A stretch of DNA of 51,059 bases from an uncultured Clostridia bacterium (GCA_944390945.1 CALXRV010000048.1:1-51059); one strand, 5' to 3'. Positions 32,868-42,116 are shown, counted from the first letter of the stretch. A program made the numbers and translations. Notes: generated from the sequence alone by a model not told the origin.

Positions 32868-32924
32868 GGGCGCCGTTTTCGGCGCAATTGGTTGACAAGA
32901 TGCAGTAAAAGGAGTCGCTAAGAC

Positions 32925-34184
32925 ATGGAGTGCCGGGATATCGAAATTCTTGTGCAAATGAATATCGATCATTGTCTGCCGGAAGCGCTGCGCCCCGAAT
33001 TGGAGGCGCATCTTGCGGCCTGCCCGGCCTGCGCACAATATGCCGCAGAGCTGCAGCAGCTCGATGCGATGCTTGCGGCGGAGATTACGCATGTCGCACC
33101 GCCGGAAGGCTTTACCGCCGCGGTAATGGCTGCGCTGCCTGCGCTGCCGCAGGCGCAGCAACAACAGAAGCATCGTCCGCGCCGGGCTGCGTGGGGTCTG
33201 CTCAGCGCCGTGGCTGCTGCTTGTCTGCTGCTGACCGCCGGGCTGGCAGGCTGGTTCGAAGGCCTGTTTGGGGACGACCCGCTGGCAGCGCCACCGGTGA
33301 TCGCAGAATCTGACGACGATCAGCCGGGCAATGAAGTCTATAAACCGGTATTACCGGAAGAGAATACGGAGACCCAGCTCCCGCCTGTTATCTCAGACCC
33401 GCAGGAAGAAGAGGAAGAGCAGCCGGAAGAAGACCCGGAAGAACTCGAACCGCCGGAAACCTACAGCGAAGAGCTCGACCTGCCGCGCGTGGCGACCAAT
33501 ACCACGGCGACCGGCGAATATGCCATCATCACGCTGGGTTATTGCGAAACCTGCGATGCCATTCTGCCACGCGTCAGCGGCGAGATCGTCACCTACTACA
33601 TGGAAGATGACGGCAAAAAACTGGAATACCAGGTGCCCCTGGATGGCAGTAGCCAGCCGGAACTGGTCGGCAGATGTGAAAGCCTGCCTTCGCCGCTTGG
33701 CATGGGGCAAAAACACACGGCTACCATTGAACTGCAGCCGGATACAGAGGCCACAGCGGAAACGGATACTGCCGAGCAGGCTGCGGATGCAGCCGCTGAT
33801 GCAGCGGCAGAAAACAGCAACGATTCCTCCATGGCGCAGGAGACAATAGAGATCACTTACTATACAGCGGTTTCCCCCAGCGGTTTGCTGACAGCGATCA
33901 ACCGTCCGGATGGATTTTATGTGCAGAAGAATGCGGATAGTGAACCGGAACTGGTATTCAACCAGGGGGGTGGCCTGTTGGTTTGCTGGTCGCCGGACGG
34001 CAACAAGGTGTTCTTCAGCAGTGCAGATGGCAAGCTCCATCTCTACTACCCGGCAGAAGGTACCACACTGACCATTCCCTATACCGTTCACAGCGCCTGC
34101 TGGAGCGGGAACCAATATATCGTATTTGCCGCTGACGATGCGGCTTCCGGCTATACCAGCATATTCAGGGCAACTGTACCCTGA
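32925..34184 (+). CDS. zinc-finger anti-sigma factor with large extracytoplasmic domain
   Basis: The product has 419 residues. The N-terminal anti-sigma zinc finger has Cys3, His29, Cys33 and Cys36 (HLAACPACA). One transmembrane helix follows at about 89-111. Outside the membrane come a very acidic Glu/Pro linker (about 125-185), a domain with a CETC motif, an Ala/Thr/Asp-rich linker (about 270-305), and a C-terminal beta-rich part with propeller-like blades (LLVCWSPDGNKVFFSSADGK). The cytoplasmic zinc finger should bind the adjacent sigma factor; the outer domain probably senses envelope state. The ATG follows AAGGAG. Homology of the outer domain is not recognised. Confidence 0.85.
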   Translation: MECRDIEILVQMNIDHCLPEALRPELEAHLAACPACAQYAAELQQLDAMLAAEITHVAPPEGFTAAVMAALPALPQAQQQQKHRPRRAAWGLLSAVAAACLLLTAGLAGWFEGLFGDDPLAAPPVIAESDDDQPGNEVYKPVLPEENTETQLPPVISDPQEEEEEQPEEDPEELEPPETYSEELDLPRVATNTTATGEYAIITLGYCETCDAILPRVSGEIVTYYMEDDGKKLEYQVPLDGSSQPELVGRCESLPSPLGMGQKHTATIELQPDTEATAETDTAEQAADAAADAAAENSNDSSMAQETIEITYYTAVSPSGLLTAINRPDGFYVQKNADSEPELVFNQGGGLLVCWSPDGNKVFFSSADGKLHLYYPAEGTTLTIPYTVHSACWSGNQYIVFAADDAASGYTSIFRATVP

Positions 34185-34225
34185 GCCGATACAGCCTCCT
34201 CTCACTTTTCATATTTCTCCCAAGA

Positions 34226-34260
34226 CGAAAAGCCCCTGGGAAGGGGCTTTTCGTTATTTT
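34226..34260 (+). terminator. terminator of the sigma/anti-sigma operon
   Basis: An 11-bp perfect stem CGAAAAGCCCC/GGGGCTTTTCG with a TGGGAA loop, followed by TTATTTT. Confidence 0.92.
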
Positions 34261-34264
34261 ATGC

Positions 34265-34293
34265 TTGTTTTTTAGCAGCCAGCCCTGTATAAT
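34265..34293 (+). promoter_or_regulatory. promoter of the EamA exporter gene
   Basis: TTGTTT (34265-34270) and TATAAT (34288-34293) are 17 nt apart, about 36 nt before the start codon. Confidence 0.75.
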
Positions 34294-34328
34294 ATGGGCG
34301 AAATCGAAAGGAAGAAGGCCTGATCCGC

Positions 34329-35240
34329 TTGAAAAAATACGCACCATTATTGGTCATCCTCGCCGGCTGTCTTTGGGGCAGCATGGGGCTTTTCGTCCGC
34401 ACATTCAATGCCATCGGGCTGGAATCGATGCAGATCAGCGCCATCCGTGCGGCCTGTTCTGCCATATTGCTGTTGCTGGTACTGCCTTTCTATGATAAAA
34501 CCCTGCTGCGTATCCGCCTGCGCGACCTTTGGTGCTTTTTGGGCAGCGGCATCTGCAGCATGACCATGTTCAACTACTGTTATTTCCGCACCATCGAACT
34601 GACCTCCCTCTCGGTAGCGGCAATCATGCTTTATACCGCACCAATCTTCGTCATGCTGCTTTCGGCAAAGCTGTTCGGTGAAAAGATCACGCGCCGCAAG
34701 TTGGTCGCTTTGGCGCTCGCGTTCACCGGCTGTCTGCTCGTCAGCGGTGTGCTGGCTGGAGGTACGGCGCGTCTTTCCCCGCTCAGCCTGCTGCTTGGGC
34801 TGGGTTCCGGATTTGGTTATGCCCTCTACAGCATTTTTAGCCGCTTCGCGCTTAATCGCGGCTATCATTCGCTGACGATTACGCTCTATACTTTTATTTT
34901 CGCCGGTATCTCCAGCCTGCTGCTGGCAGAACGCGCACCGATTTTGAACCTGCTGGCTGCCGGGCAACCGCTGCAGATCATCTTTATGATCTTCTTCGCC
35001 ATCGTCACCTCAGTCGCGCCATATCTCAGCTACACGCTGGGTCTGGTACATGTGGAAAATGCAAAAGCTTCGGTCATCGCCTCGATCGAGCCGGTAATGG
35101 CCACCTTATTCGGCTTCTTCTTTTTCCAGGAACTGCCCACCCTTTCCGGCTTTGTCGGCATGCTGCTGGTTCTTTCCGCCGTTTTTTTGCTCTCGCGGCC
35201 GGAAAAGCAAAAAGAAATTCTCTTGCCGCAGAAGCGCTAA
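34329..35240 (+). CDS. EamA/DMT-family transporter
   Basis: A 303-residue protein with ten helices in two five-helix EamA repeats (about 5-140 and 150-292). Conserved features are LWGSMGLFVR in helix 1 and the repeat ends ENAKASVIASIEPVMATLFG and LSGFVGMLLVLSAVFLL. The family exports amino acids and other metabolites. The start is TTG, since no in-frame ATG precedes the first helix and GAAGG lies upstream with slightly long spacing. It stands alone between two terminators. Confidence 0.9.
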   Translation: MKKYAPLLVILAGCLWGSMGLFVRTFNAIGLESMQISAIRAACSAILLLLVLPFYDKTLLRIRLRDLWCFLGSGICSMTMFNYCYFRTIELTSLSVAAIMLYTAPIFVMLLSAKLFGEKITRRKLVALALAFTGCLLVSGVLAGGTARLSPLSLLLGLGSGFGYALYSIFSRFALNRGYHSLTITLYTFIFAGISSLLLAERAPILNLLAAGQPLQIIFMIFFAIVTSVAPYLSYTLGLVHVENAKASVIASIEPVMATLFGFFFFQELPTLSGFVGMLLVLSAVFLLSRPEKQKEILLPQKR

Positions 35241-35385
35241 GCCCCTATCCGTCTGCTGTCCCCAGGCAAAGCTTACCGCCGTACTGCCTGCCGGCTTGGC
35301 CAGCAAGGCATAATTGCTGCCGCCCTGCCTGCTTTGGCGCAGGCTACTGTTTTATCGCAAGACGATGCAAGAAAATATCATGACA

Positions 35386-35416
35386 AAGAGGAGGACGGCC
35401 AAGCCATCCTCCTCTT
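35386..35416 (-). terminator. terminator of murA
   Basis: AAGAGGAGGA/TCCTCCTCTT form a 10-bp stem with an 11-nt loop; on the minus strand a short TTTGTC follows. It lies about 40 nt behind the murA stop. Confidence 0.7.
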
Positions 35417-35454
35417 CCCCATATTTTCACCGGCATGGCCCAGCGCTACTGCGT

Positions 35455-36708
35455 TCAGATATCCAACACCTTGATGCGCGTACCGATCTTTTCCAACTTC
35501 TGGCAGAAATTCTCATAACCGCGCTCGATATGCTGAATCTCCGTAATCACGCTCGTACCTCTGGCCATCTGCGCTGCGATCACCATCGCCGCCCCTGCGC
35601 GCAGATCTGTTGCTGCCACCGTGGCAGCCTGCAGATGGCTAACACCATTGATGCGCGCGGTATTGCCATCAATGCGGATATCCGCATTCATTTTCTGCAA
35701 TTCGCCAGCATGCATAAAGCGGTTTTCGAATACGGTTTCTGTCACCACGCTGCAACCACGCGCCACGGTAAGCAGCGCCATAAACTGCGCCTGCATATCC
35801 GTGGGAAAACCGGGATAAGGCAGGGTCTTGATATCCAGCGGCCGGAGCTCCTCGTTGCCCAAAATATGAATGCTGTCGTAACCGACCTCCAAAAAAACGC
35901 CGGATTCCTGCAGTTTGGCCGTCACCGGCTGCAGGTGCTCGGAAATGACATTATTGACGATCAACTCACCGCCGGTTGCCGCAGCCATCACCAGAAAGCT
36001 ACCGGCCTCGATGCGGTCGGGAATCACCGTATGCCGCGCGGGCGAAAGGCTGCTCACGCCTTCAATACGGATGGTATTCGTCCCCGCGCCTTTGATCTTG
36101 GCGCCCATCGCGCTCAGCAGGTTGGAAAGATCGATAATCTCCGGCTCCAACGCCGCATTCTCGATCACCGTATGTCCTTCCGCAAGCGAAGCTGCCATCA
36201 TCAGGTTTTCCGTTGCACCAACGCTGGGAAAGTCAAGATAAATGCGTGAACCAAACAGACGCGGCGCCTTGGCTTCGATAAACCCATGCCCGATATCAAT
36301 TTTGGCGCCCATTGCTTCAAAGCCTTTCAAGTGCAGGTCGATCGGCCTGGCGCCGATCGCGCAGCCGCCCGGCAAGCTCATGCAGACGCGACCGGTACGC
36401 GCCAACAGAGGCCCCATCACCAGGAAGCTGGCCCGCATTTTGCGCACCAGTTCGCCCGGTGGTTCGCAGCCCACAATGCGCGTCGTATCGATAGAGAGCG
36501 TGCCGCGCTCAAAATGCGTCGCCGCACCGAGATGATTGAGCACGCGACACATACAATCCACATCCGAAAGCCAGGGGCTTTCATCAATCGCAGAAACACC
36601 CTCGGTGAGCAGGGTAGCCGCGATCAGCGGCAGCACGGAATTTTTTGCGCCGCTGATATGGACTTCGCCAAACAAGCGAGCGCCGCCTTCGATCAATATT
36701 TTTTTCAA
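35455..36708 (-). CDS. murA: UDP-N-acetylglucosamine 1-carboxyvinyltransferase
   Basis: A 417-residue enzyme performing the first committed step of peptidoglycan synthesis: transfer of enolpyruvyl from PEP to UDP-GlcNAc. It shows SGAKNSVLPLIAATLL and the catalytic loop LPGGCAIGARPIDLH with Cys116 (fosfomycin target, not the resistant Asp form). I chose the TTG at 36708 because the protein then begins MKKILIEGG as in the family and GAGGT precedes it; an ATG 33 nt upstream is less likely. It is divergent from spoIID, whereas in Bacillus murAA and spoIID run in the same direction. Confidence 0.95.
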   Translation of the reverse strand: MKKILIEGGARLFGEVHISGAKNSVLPLIAATLLTEGVSAIDESPWLSDVDCMCRVLNHLGAATHFERGTLSIDTTRIVGCEPPGELVRKMRASFLVMGPLLARTGRVCMSLPGGCAIGARPIDLHLKGFEAMGAKIDIGHGFIEAKAPRLFGSRIYLDFPSVGATENLMMAASLAEGHTVIENAALEPEIIDLSNLLSAMGAKIKGAGTNTIRIEGVSSLSPARHTVIPDRIEAGSFLVMAAATGGELIVNNVISEHLQPVTAKLQESGVFLEVGYDSIHILGNEELRPLDIKTLPYPGFPTDMQAQFMALLTVARGCSVVTETVFENRFMHAGELQKMNADIRIDGNTARINGVSHLQAATVAATDLRAGAAMVIAAQMARGTSVITEIQHIERGYENFCQKLEKIGTRIKVLDI

Positions 36709-36938
36709 ACCGATTACCTCGCCCTTTCCATCACCTTGCATGCCGCAACCGCGGCAAGCAGGGCAACCCCCAGCGCATCGCGACGCGACATACCGTTTAT
36801 TAAGTTCGGCATCTCCTCTGGTTTTCCTTTTTTGGCATCGACTGCAGCTGAAGGGAATAGATTAAGGCATGGGGCAGCTTACCGTTAAAGCCGTGGACAG
36901 GGGTTGCGCCCAATCTGCTGTAAGAAGGGGGATTGCCG

Positions 36939-37940
36939 ATGCGCCCGCCCCGCAAAAAACCTGTGCAGCGCGCCATCCTGCTGCTGGCAGCTCTGCTCCT
37001 TTTGCTCGCTATTTTATGCCGCGCCTGCGAAACCGTGCATGACCGAACGGAAAGAGCGGAAGAAAATCTGCCTGCGCTGCAGATCTGCCTGCTGGACCAC
37101 GAAAGCGGCGAGCTGCTGACGATGGATCTGGAAGAATACCTGGTGCATGTGGTCGCAGCAGAAATGCCGGCCAGCTTTGCGCCGGCTGCGCTGCAGGCGC
37201 AAGCGATCGCCGCGCGTACTTACACCCTGCGCCGTCTTCCCCCCTATGGCCAGCCAAAGCATGGCCAGGCCAGCCTCTGCACGGATTCCGCCTGCTGCCA
37301 GGCATATCGGAATACCGCTGAGCTGCGGGAAAGCTGGGGGCATGATTTTGCGGCGAACGAAGGCAAAATCCGCGACGCCGTTGCCGCCACCGCCGGTATC
37401 GTGCTCTGCTACCAGGGCGCGCTGGCAGAAACGCCATTCCATTCCACCTGTGGCGGCAGTACGGAAGCTGCGGCAGATTGCTGGCAGACGGATATCGCCT
37501 ACCTGCAGCCAGTCGCCTGCGCCTGGGATATGCATTCGCCACGGTTCACCTCCAGCCGCAGCCTGTCGCTGGAAGAGGCCGCCGCATTGCTGGATCTCAG
37601 CGTAGAGGAGCTGCGCAGCCTGCAACCAGCCGGCGATACGGCGGGCGGAAGGTTGCGCACTGCCATGGCTGGCGGCAAAAGCTGGCGCGGCACAGAACTG
37701 CGCAGCCTGCTCGGGTTGGATTCCGCCGCTTTTCGCTGGCTGATCCTGGGCGAGCGTATCATTTTTACCAGTGTCGGCTATGGTCATGGCGTAGGCCTCT
37801 GCCAATACGGTGCAGATGGCATGGCTACAGCCGGCTACAGCAGCGCGCAGATCCTTTCGCATTATTATCCCGGAACAGCACTTGGCCGCCTGACTGCAGA
37901 AGGAATCCTGGCCGCGCCTGCCGCCGCATCCGCGCCATGA
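36939..37940 (+). CDS. spoIID: SpoIID-family peptidoglycan lytic enzyme
   Basis: A 333-residue protein with one N-terminal membrane anchor (about 9-27) and a SpoIID domain. Key motifs are DLEEYLVHVVAAEMPASF with the catalytic glutamate of AEMP, QAIAARTYTL, the zinc-type motif HSTCGGST, and GYGHGVGLCQYGADGMA. SpoIID is a lytic transglycosylase that cuts stem-peptide-free glycan during engulfment in spore formers; relatives also occur in non-sporulating Bacillota. The ATG at 36939 follows AAGGGGG. Proximity to murA supports orthology with Bacillus spoIID, but sporulation of this organism is not proved by it. Confidence 0.9.
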   Translation: MRPPRKKPVQRAILLLAALLLLLAILCRACETVHDRTERAEENLPALQICLLDHESGELLTMDLEEYLVHVVAAEMPASFAPAALQAQAIAARTYTLRRLPPYGQPKHGQASLCTDSACCQAYRNTAELRESWGHDFAANEGKIRDAVAATAGIVLCYQGALAETPFHSTCGGSTEAAADCWQTDIAYLQPVACAWDMHSPRFTSSRSLSLEEAAALLDLSVEELRSLQPAGDTAGGRLRTAMAGGKSWRGTELRSLLGLDSAAFRWLILGERIIFTSVGYGHGVGLCQYGADGMATAGYSSAQILSHYYPGTALGRLTAEGILAAPAAASAP

Positions 37941-38181
37941 GCACCCTGCCGACGCAGGTGGCAAAATCCGGGAAAGATACGCTTTTTGCCGCTGCGGCAA
38001 AGAGCCGGCCTGCACAGCGCTGCCTTGCTGCGCTGGCATTGGACAAGTTGCTCCGTAGACGATCTGCAGCCGGAAAAAGGATTTTGCCGCAGCAGCGCGA
38101 ATATTGATTTGTTTAGACGGAACTTTTCCGCGGAATGCGTCGTCGCATAGATATTCGCTAAATTATTTTTTGGAGTTTCCT

Positions 38182-39981
38182 ATGGCAAACAAAACGGCCA
38201 AATATATCCTGGCCTTTTTGCTGCTGCTGTTTGTTACCGTCTTGCCATCCACCGCAGGACAAGCGGCAGAAACAGCGCAAAGCACAACGTCTTATTATAC
38301 GATCGGCAACAGCTGGGATTATACGCTGACGCACGAGGTTTTGGTTGAAAACCTTGCGCGTTCCTATGCCTTCGATTCGACCATCACCATTCCGCTGATC
38401 GACGAAACTTCGCCGCTGTACAATCAGTTGGTCGGGATGGAGCTCAGCCCTTATCCGGATCGGATAGTGACCGAAGCGGATGGCAGCCGTTATGCAGTTT
38501 ATGAGATCGGCAATCTGGAGGGTTATGATTCCGTTACCTTTGTTCAGCGCTATGCGCTGCGCGTTTTTTCTGTTGACTATACTTTCGATACTACGGCAGT
38601 AGCGAATACCTACAGTGATCTGGAGCTGCGTCTCTTAACGGACGAGCTTTCCGCCACCAGCGACGTGCAATGCGATGATGCGGCGATTCTCGAATTTGCC
38701 ACGCAGGCGGCAGATGGCGAGACCAATCCTTACCAGATTGCGCATGCCCTGTTTGCAGCCGTCAGTCTGGCTACCGACTATGACGAAGCGGATGTTGCGC
38801 AGGATGCGCTCAGCGTGCTGGAACGTGGCAGCGCCACCTGTGAAGGCTATACCAACCTTTATCTTGCCTGCCTGCGCGCAATGGGCATCCCCTGTCGTCA
38901 GGTCACCGGCTACCTCTACCAGCCCGCGCTGCACAGCACCGCGCCTTATTTGGATCTGGAAAATCGGCGGCTGCTGGCCAATGGCCTGCGGCATTCCTGG
39001 GTAGAATTTTATCTGCCTTCGCTTGGCTGGGTGGCAGCTGACCCAACTTTCATCTATACGTTTAGTTTTAATGGCCAGGTCCAAAAATTTGTCAACTGGT
39101 CTTTCTTTGCTTCCATCCCGCAAGACCGCCGTTATATCGCTTCTCATGTCGGCGATCTCAGCGACGAATCGATCGATATCCGGCATACCGGCGGTAATCT
39201 GGATGTAACGTTCACCGCCTCGCTTGTTCCCGGGCATGTCTATACGCCTTTTGCCGATATCAGCGGCCATTGGGCGCAGCAGGCAGTCACCTTCTGCGTG
39301 GAGCAGGGGCTGTTCCAGGGCGTTTCCGCCGCATCCTTCGCGCCGGAAGAACCGATGACGCGCGCCATGTTCGTCACGGTGCTTGGCCGTCTCTATGAAG
39401 CTTATGGCGGCAAGATCAGCTCTTACAACACCTCGGTACTGCAATTCACCGATATTGGGTATCATAGCTACTATATTGATTATCTTGGCTGGGCGGTGGA
39501 CAATCAGCTGATCGAAGGCTATGGCGATGGTCTGTTCGGTCCGGATGACAGCGTGACCCGTGAACAGATGGGAAAGATGATCTTTGATTTCCTGGCTTTG
39601 ATGGAACAGCAGCTGCCGGCAGAAGGCGAGCTGGACTTTGCCGACAGCGCAGCAATCAGCGATTGGGCGGTGGAGGGTATTCTCGCCTGCACGCAAAACG
39701 GCGTGATCTCCGGCTATCCGGATCAGACCTTCCGTCCCGACCAGGAAGCCACACGCGCGCAGGTGGCGGCGATCATTGAACGTATTTCGCGCCTGCTCAA
39801 CGGTGAAACGCTGATTGAGGAAGAAACAGCCCCAGCAGAACAGGAAAGTGCGCAGCCGGATACGACGACAGAAGCGGGCGCCGCAGAGCAGGAAAGCGCA
39901 CAGCCGGATACGGCAGAAGCGGGCGCCGCAGAGCAGGAAAGCGCACAGCCGGATACGACAGAAGCAGACGCTGCACAATAA
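38182..39981 (+). CDS. surface protein with transglutaminase-like domain and three SLH domains
   Basis: The product has 599 residues. It has a Sec signal peptide (about 1-29), a beta-rich region, then a transglutaminase-like cysteine protease core with Cys220 (SATCEGYTNLYLACL), His271 (LRHSWVEFY) and Asp287 (VAADPTF). Three S-layer homology domains follow (about 356-540: PFADISGHWAQQAV, FTDIGYHSYYIDYLGWAV, FADSAAISDWAVEGI), which bind secondary cell-wall polymer. The C-terminus ends in three 15-16-residue repeats rich in Glu, Gln and Thr. The ATG at 38182 follows TGGAG. It probably cross-links, cleaves or binds cell-wall proteins at the surface; the substrate is unknown. Confidence 0.9.
   Translation: MANKTAKYILAFLLLLFVTVLPSTAGQAAETAQSTTSYYTIGNSWDYTLTHEVLVENLARSYAFDSTITIPLIDETSPLYNQLVGMELSPYPDRIVTEADGSRYAVYEIGNLEGYDSVTFVQRYALRVFSVDYTFDTTAVANTYSDLELRLLTDELSATSDVQCDDAAILEFATQAADGETNPYQIAHALFAAVSLATDYDEADVAQDALSVLERGSATCEGYTNLYLACLRAMGIPCRQVTGYLYQPALHSTAPYLDLENRRLLANGLRHSWVEFYLPSLGWVAADPTFIYTFSFNGQVQKFVNWSFFASIPQDRRYIASHVGDLSDESIDIRHTGGNLDVTFTASLVPGHVYTPFADISGHWAQQAVTFCVEQGLFQGVSAASFAPEEPMTRAMFVTVLGRLYEAYGGKISSYNTSVLQFTDIGYHSYYIDYLGWAVDNQLIEGYGDGLFGPDDSVTREQMGKMIFDFLALMEQQLPAEGELDFADSAAISDWAVEGILACTQNGVISGYPDQTFRPDQEATRAQVAAIIERISRLLNGETLIEEETAPAEQESAQPDTTTEAGAAEQESAQPDTAEAGAAEQESAQPDTTEADAAQ
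39835..39972 (+). repeat. three tandem coding repeats (48, 45, 45 bp)
   Basis: Units at 39835-39882, 39883-39927 and 39928-39972 encode AEQESAQPDTTTEAGA, AEQESAQPDTAEAGA and AEQESAQPDTTEADA. The last two are almost identical at the DNA level, suggesting recent expansion at the C-terminus of the SLH protein. Confidence 0.93.
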
Positions 39982-40034
39982 GCACCGACGAGTATGCGGC
40001 GGTAATTCAAGGCATAAAAGGAGACCGAACAGAA

Positions 40035-40547
40035 ATGACGAAAATTGCAGTTTATGCCGGCACCTTTGATCCGATCAGCAACGGGCATCTGGATATCGCC
40101 CGCCGTGCAGCCGTGCTTTTTGACGAAGTGATCATTGCCGTGGCGGTCGACAATTACAAGCATACCCTGTTCAACAGTGAAGAACGCTGCGCTTTGGCGC
40201 GGGAGGCGACAAAGAGCAGCCCGAATATCCGCGTGGAATCCTTCTCCGGCCTGCTGGTTGAATACTGCCGCCGCGTGGGCGCAACATCGATCATCCGCGG
40301 CCTGCGCGCTGTCTCGGATTTCGACCGTGAATTCCAGATGGCCCTGCTCAATCGTAATCTGCATGGCGGTCTGGATTCTGTATTTCTGATGAGCGATGCG
40401 GCCTATCTTTATATCAGCTCCAGCATCATCCGCAATACAGCGGCAGCAGGCGGCGATGTTTCGCATCTCGTTCCGCCCTGCGTCAACGCTGCGCTGCGCT
40501 CACGAATCGACGAATGGCGCCGCCGTTCAGCAGGCGAAGCGCGATAA
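40035..40547 (+). CDS. coaD: phosphopantetheine adenylyltransferase
   Basis: A 170-residue enzyme of coenzyme A synthesis, forming dephospho-CoA from ATP and phosphopantetheine. It shows the nucleotidyltransferase motif GTFDPISNGHLDI, RGLRAVSDFDREFQMALLNR and the ISSSIIRN motif. The ATG follows AAGGAG. Its product dephospho-CoA is also the substrate of MadG in the malonate decarboxylase region, although the two loci are distant. A strong terminator follows. Confidence 0.96.
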   Translation: MTKIAVYAGTFDPISNGHLDIARRAAVLFDEVIIAVAVDNYKHTLFNSEERCALAREATKSSPNIRVESFSGLLVEYCRRVGATSIIRGLRAVSDFDREFQMALLNRNLHGGLDSVFLMSDAAYLYISSSIIRNTAAAGGDVSHLVPPCVNAALRSRIDEWRRRSAGEAR

Positions 40548-40671
40548 TGCGCGGTCTGCCATGCCGGGCCGGACTGCAGCGCCGGCAAGCCAGGCATGGC
40601 GAAGCGCAACCCGCTTGAACCACAGCGCAGACCAGCGGCTAGCCGCAGCAGAGCCTGCTGCTGAAGCGAAT

Positions 40672-40711
40672 AAAACAGCAGCTGTTTCCCGACGGAAACA
40701 GCTGCTGTTTT
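40672..40711. terminator. bidirectional terminator between coaD and the BMP lipoprotein gene
   Basis: A perfect 18-bp stem (AAAACAGCAGCTGTTTCC and its complement) with a CGAC loop and T runs on both strands. Confidence 0.93.
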
Positions 40712-40801
40712 CATCTATTCCTGCCATCCCTTCCACCAGCTGCGCAGAACAACCCCTGCTGCAGCGAACGCCCGCTTGACCGCCTGTTCGGGCGGCTTTG
40801 C

Positions 40802-41965
40802 TCAATCTTCCTCGTAAAGGATGGTCACCCGATCGCTGACCAACGTGTCCAGCGGCACCGCAACATCGCTCACCGCACGCACCAGAATCTGCTCATCAGC
40901 CAGTTGCTGCAGAATCTGCGCATAGCTCTCGCTGTCAAAGCTCTGGAAGCGCGCCGTATCCATCGCCAGGCCGACGCCGCCTTCCGCCACGCCAAGGTTA
41001 ACCGTACTGCCCCCTGGGAATTCCCCGCGATAATAAGCGTCGACCGCATCATAGACCGAAGCGGAAAGGGATTTGACAGCCGAGGTGATGATGGTCGGCG
41101 AATCCTTCGACTGATCGACATCCACACCGATCATCACGGTGCCGGCAGCTTCAGCCGCTCTGGCCACCGAACGATAAAACTCGCCGCCGCAGGCAAAGAT
41201 CAGCTGCGTACCATTGATATACCAGGCGCTGGCCTGCGTCTCCACCAGCGGGTCATCCGTAAAGAGACCACAATAGTCGTAACGCAGCTCCACCTGCACA
41301 CCCTGCTGCTGCGCCGCATGATCCGCACCCTGCACAAAACCAGTGCCAAAGCGAACGACCGAAGGCAGGCTCATGCCGCCCAGAAAACCGATCTTCGTAT
41401 AGCCATCCATCACTGCCGCATAACCGGCCAGGAAACCGGCCTGCTCTTCACGGTAAAAGATGGAATAGACATTTTCTTCCTGCTTCGCCTCGCCGCTTGC
41501 CGTAGAGACCGGCGAGCAGTCTACCGCGATAAAACAGATTTCCGGATAAAGGTATTGCGCCTGATAGACCGCATCTGCAAATTGATAGCCCGGGCAGGCG
41601 ATAAGCTGCGCGCCCGCCTCTGCCGCTGCAGTGATCGCAGCCAAATAAGCGCTGTTGCTCGATTCTGTCGGCTGGAAGTATTGCGCCTGCAGTTCATGCT
41701 CCTCCGCATACTGCTGGAGTCCTTCCCAGACAGCCTGGCTGAAAGCCCCATCCGCAATACCGGTATAATCCGTCACCAGAGCCAGCGCGCAGACGGCATC
41801 TTCCGCGACCTCACCATCCACCTCTTCAGCCGGCGGCGTCTCACCCCCTGTTGTCTCATCCTGCGCCGCTTCCGGCTCGTCAGAAACCATTACCTGCTGG
41901 CAGCCGGCAAGCAGCAATGCCAGCAGCAACAAAGCAGCCAATGGCAAAACGAGCAGTTTTTTCAT
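40802..41965 (-). CDS. BMP-family substrate-binding lipoprotein (PnrA/Med-like)
   Basis: A 387-residue lipoprotein with a signal peptide ending in the lipobox LLAGC, followed by an acidic linker (about 25-57) and a periplasmic-binding fold of the BMP family (YTGIADGAFSQAVWEGLQQY, YEDGYTKIGFLGG-like MDGYTKIGFLGGMSLPSVVR, IGVDVDQS). Family members bind purine nucleosides for ABC uptake or act as signalling proteins such as Med. No ABC transporter genes are adjacent, so the partner is elsewhere or absent. The ATG follows GGAGG by 8 nt. Confidence 0.9.
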   Translation of the reverse strand: MKKLLVLPLAALLLLALLLAGCQQVMVSDEPEAAQDETTGGETPPAEEVDGEVAEDAVCALALVTDYTGIADGAFSQAVWEGLQQYAEEHELQAQYFQPTESSNSAYLAAITAAAEAGAQLIACPGYQFADAVYQAQYLYPEICFIAVDCSPVSTASGEAKQEENVYSIFYREEQAGFLAGYAAVMDGYTKIGFLGGMSLPSVVRFGTGFVQGADHAAQQQGVQVELRYDYCGLFTDDPLVETQASAWYINGTQLIFACGGEFYRSVARAAEAAGTVMIGVDVDQSKDSPTIITSAVKSLSASVYDAVDAYYRGEFPGGSTVNLGVAEGGVGLAMDTARFQSFDSESYAQILQQLADEQILVRAVSDVAVPLDTLVSDRVTILYEED

Positions 41966-42004
41966 TTCATTTTCCTCCGCCTTCCTGATTGCTTACAATT
42001 AAAT

Positions 42005-42033
42005 ATTATAACATAATTTTCCCTACTCCGCAA
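42005..42033 (-). promoter_or_regulatory. promoter of the BMP lipoprotein gene
   Basis: TTGCGG (42028-42033) and TATAAT (42005-42010) on the minus strand are 17 nt apart. Confidence 0.65.
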
Positions 42034-42087
42034 TGCAGCCCGTGACGGCGCTTGGGACTGAATATTCCGTAAATACCAGCGCCAGGA

Positions 42088-42116
42088 TTGCCAGACAATA
42101 ATGAAGATGGTATAAT
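42088..42116 (+). promoter_or_regulatory. promoter of glnA
   Basis: TTGCCA (42088-42093) and TATAAT (42111-42116) are 17 nt apart. Transcription would start near 42123, leaving a leader of about 175 nt. Confidence 0.78.

Noticed and set aside
37985-38001. TTTGCCG-CTG-CGGCAAA hairpin behind spoIID
   Set aside because: It has no T tract on either strand, so it was not called a terminator.
38635-39978. 447-residue minus-strand open frame
   Set aside because: It is antisense to the SLH protein; its CFCRIRLCAF repeats are the reverse reading of the coding repeats.
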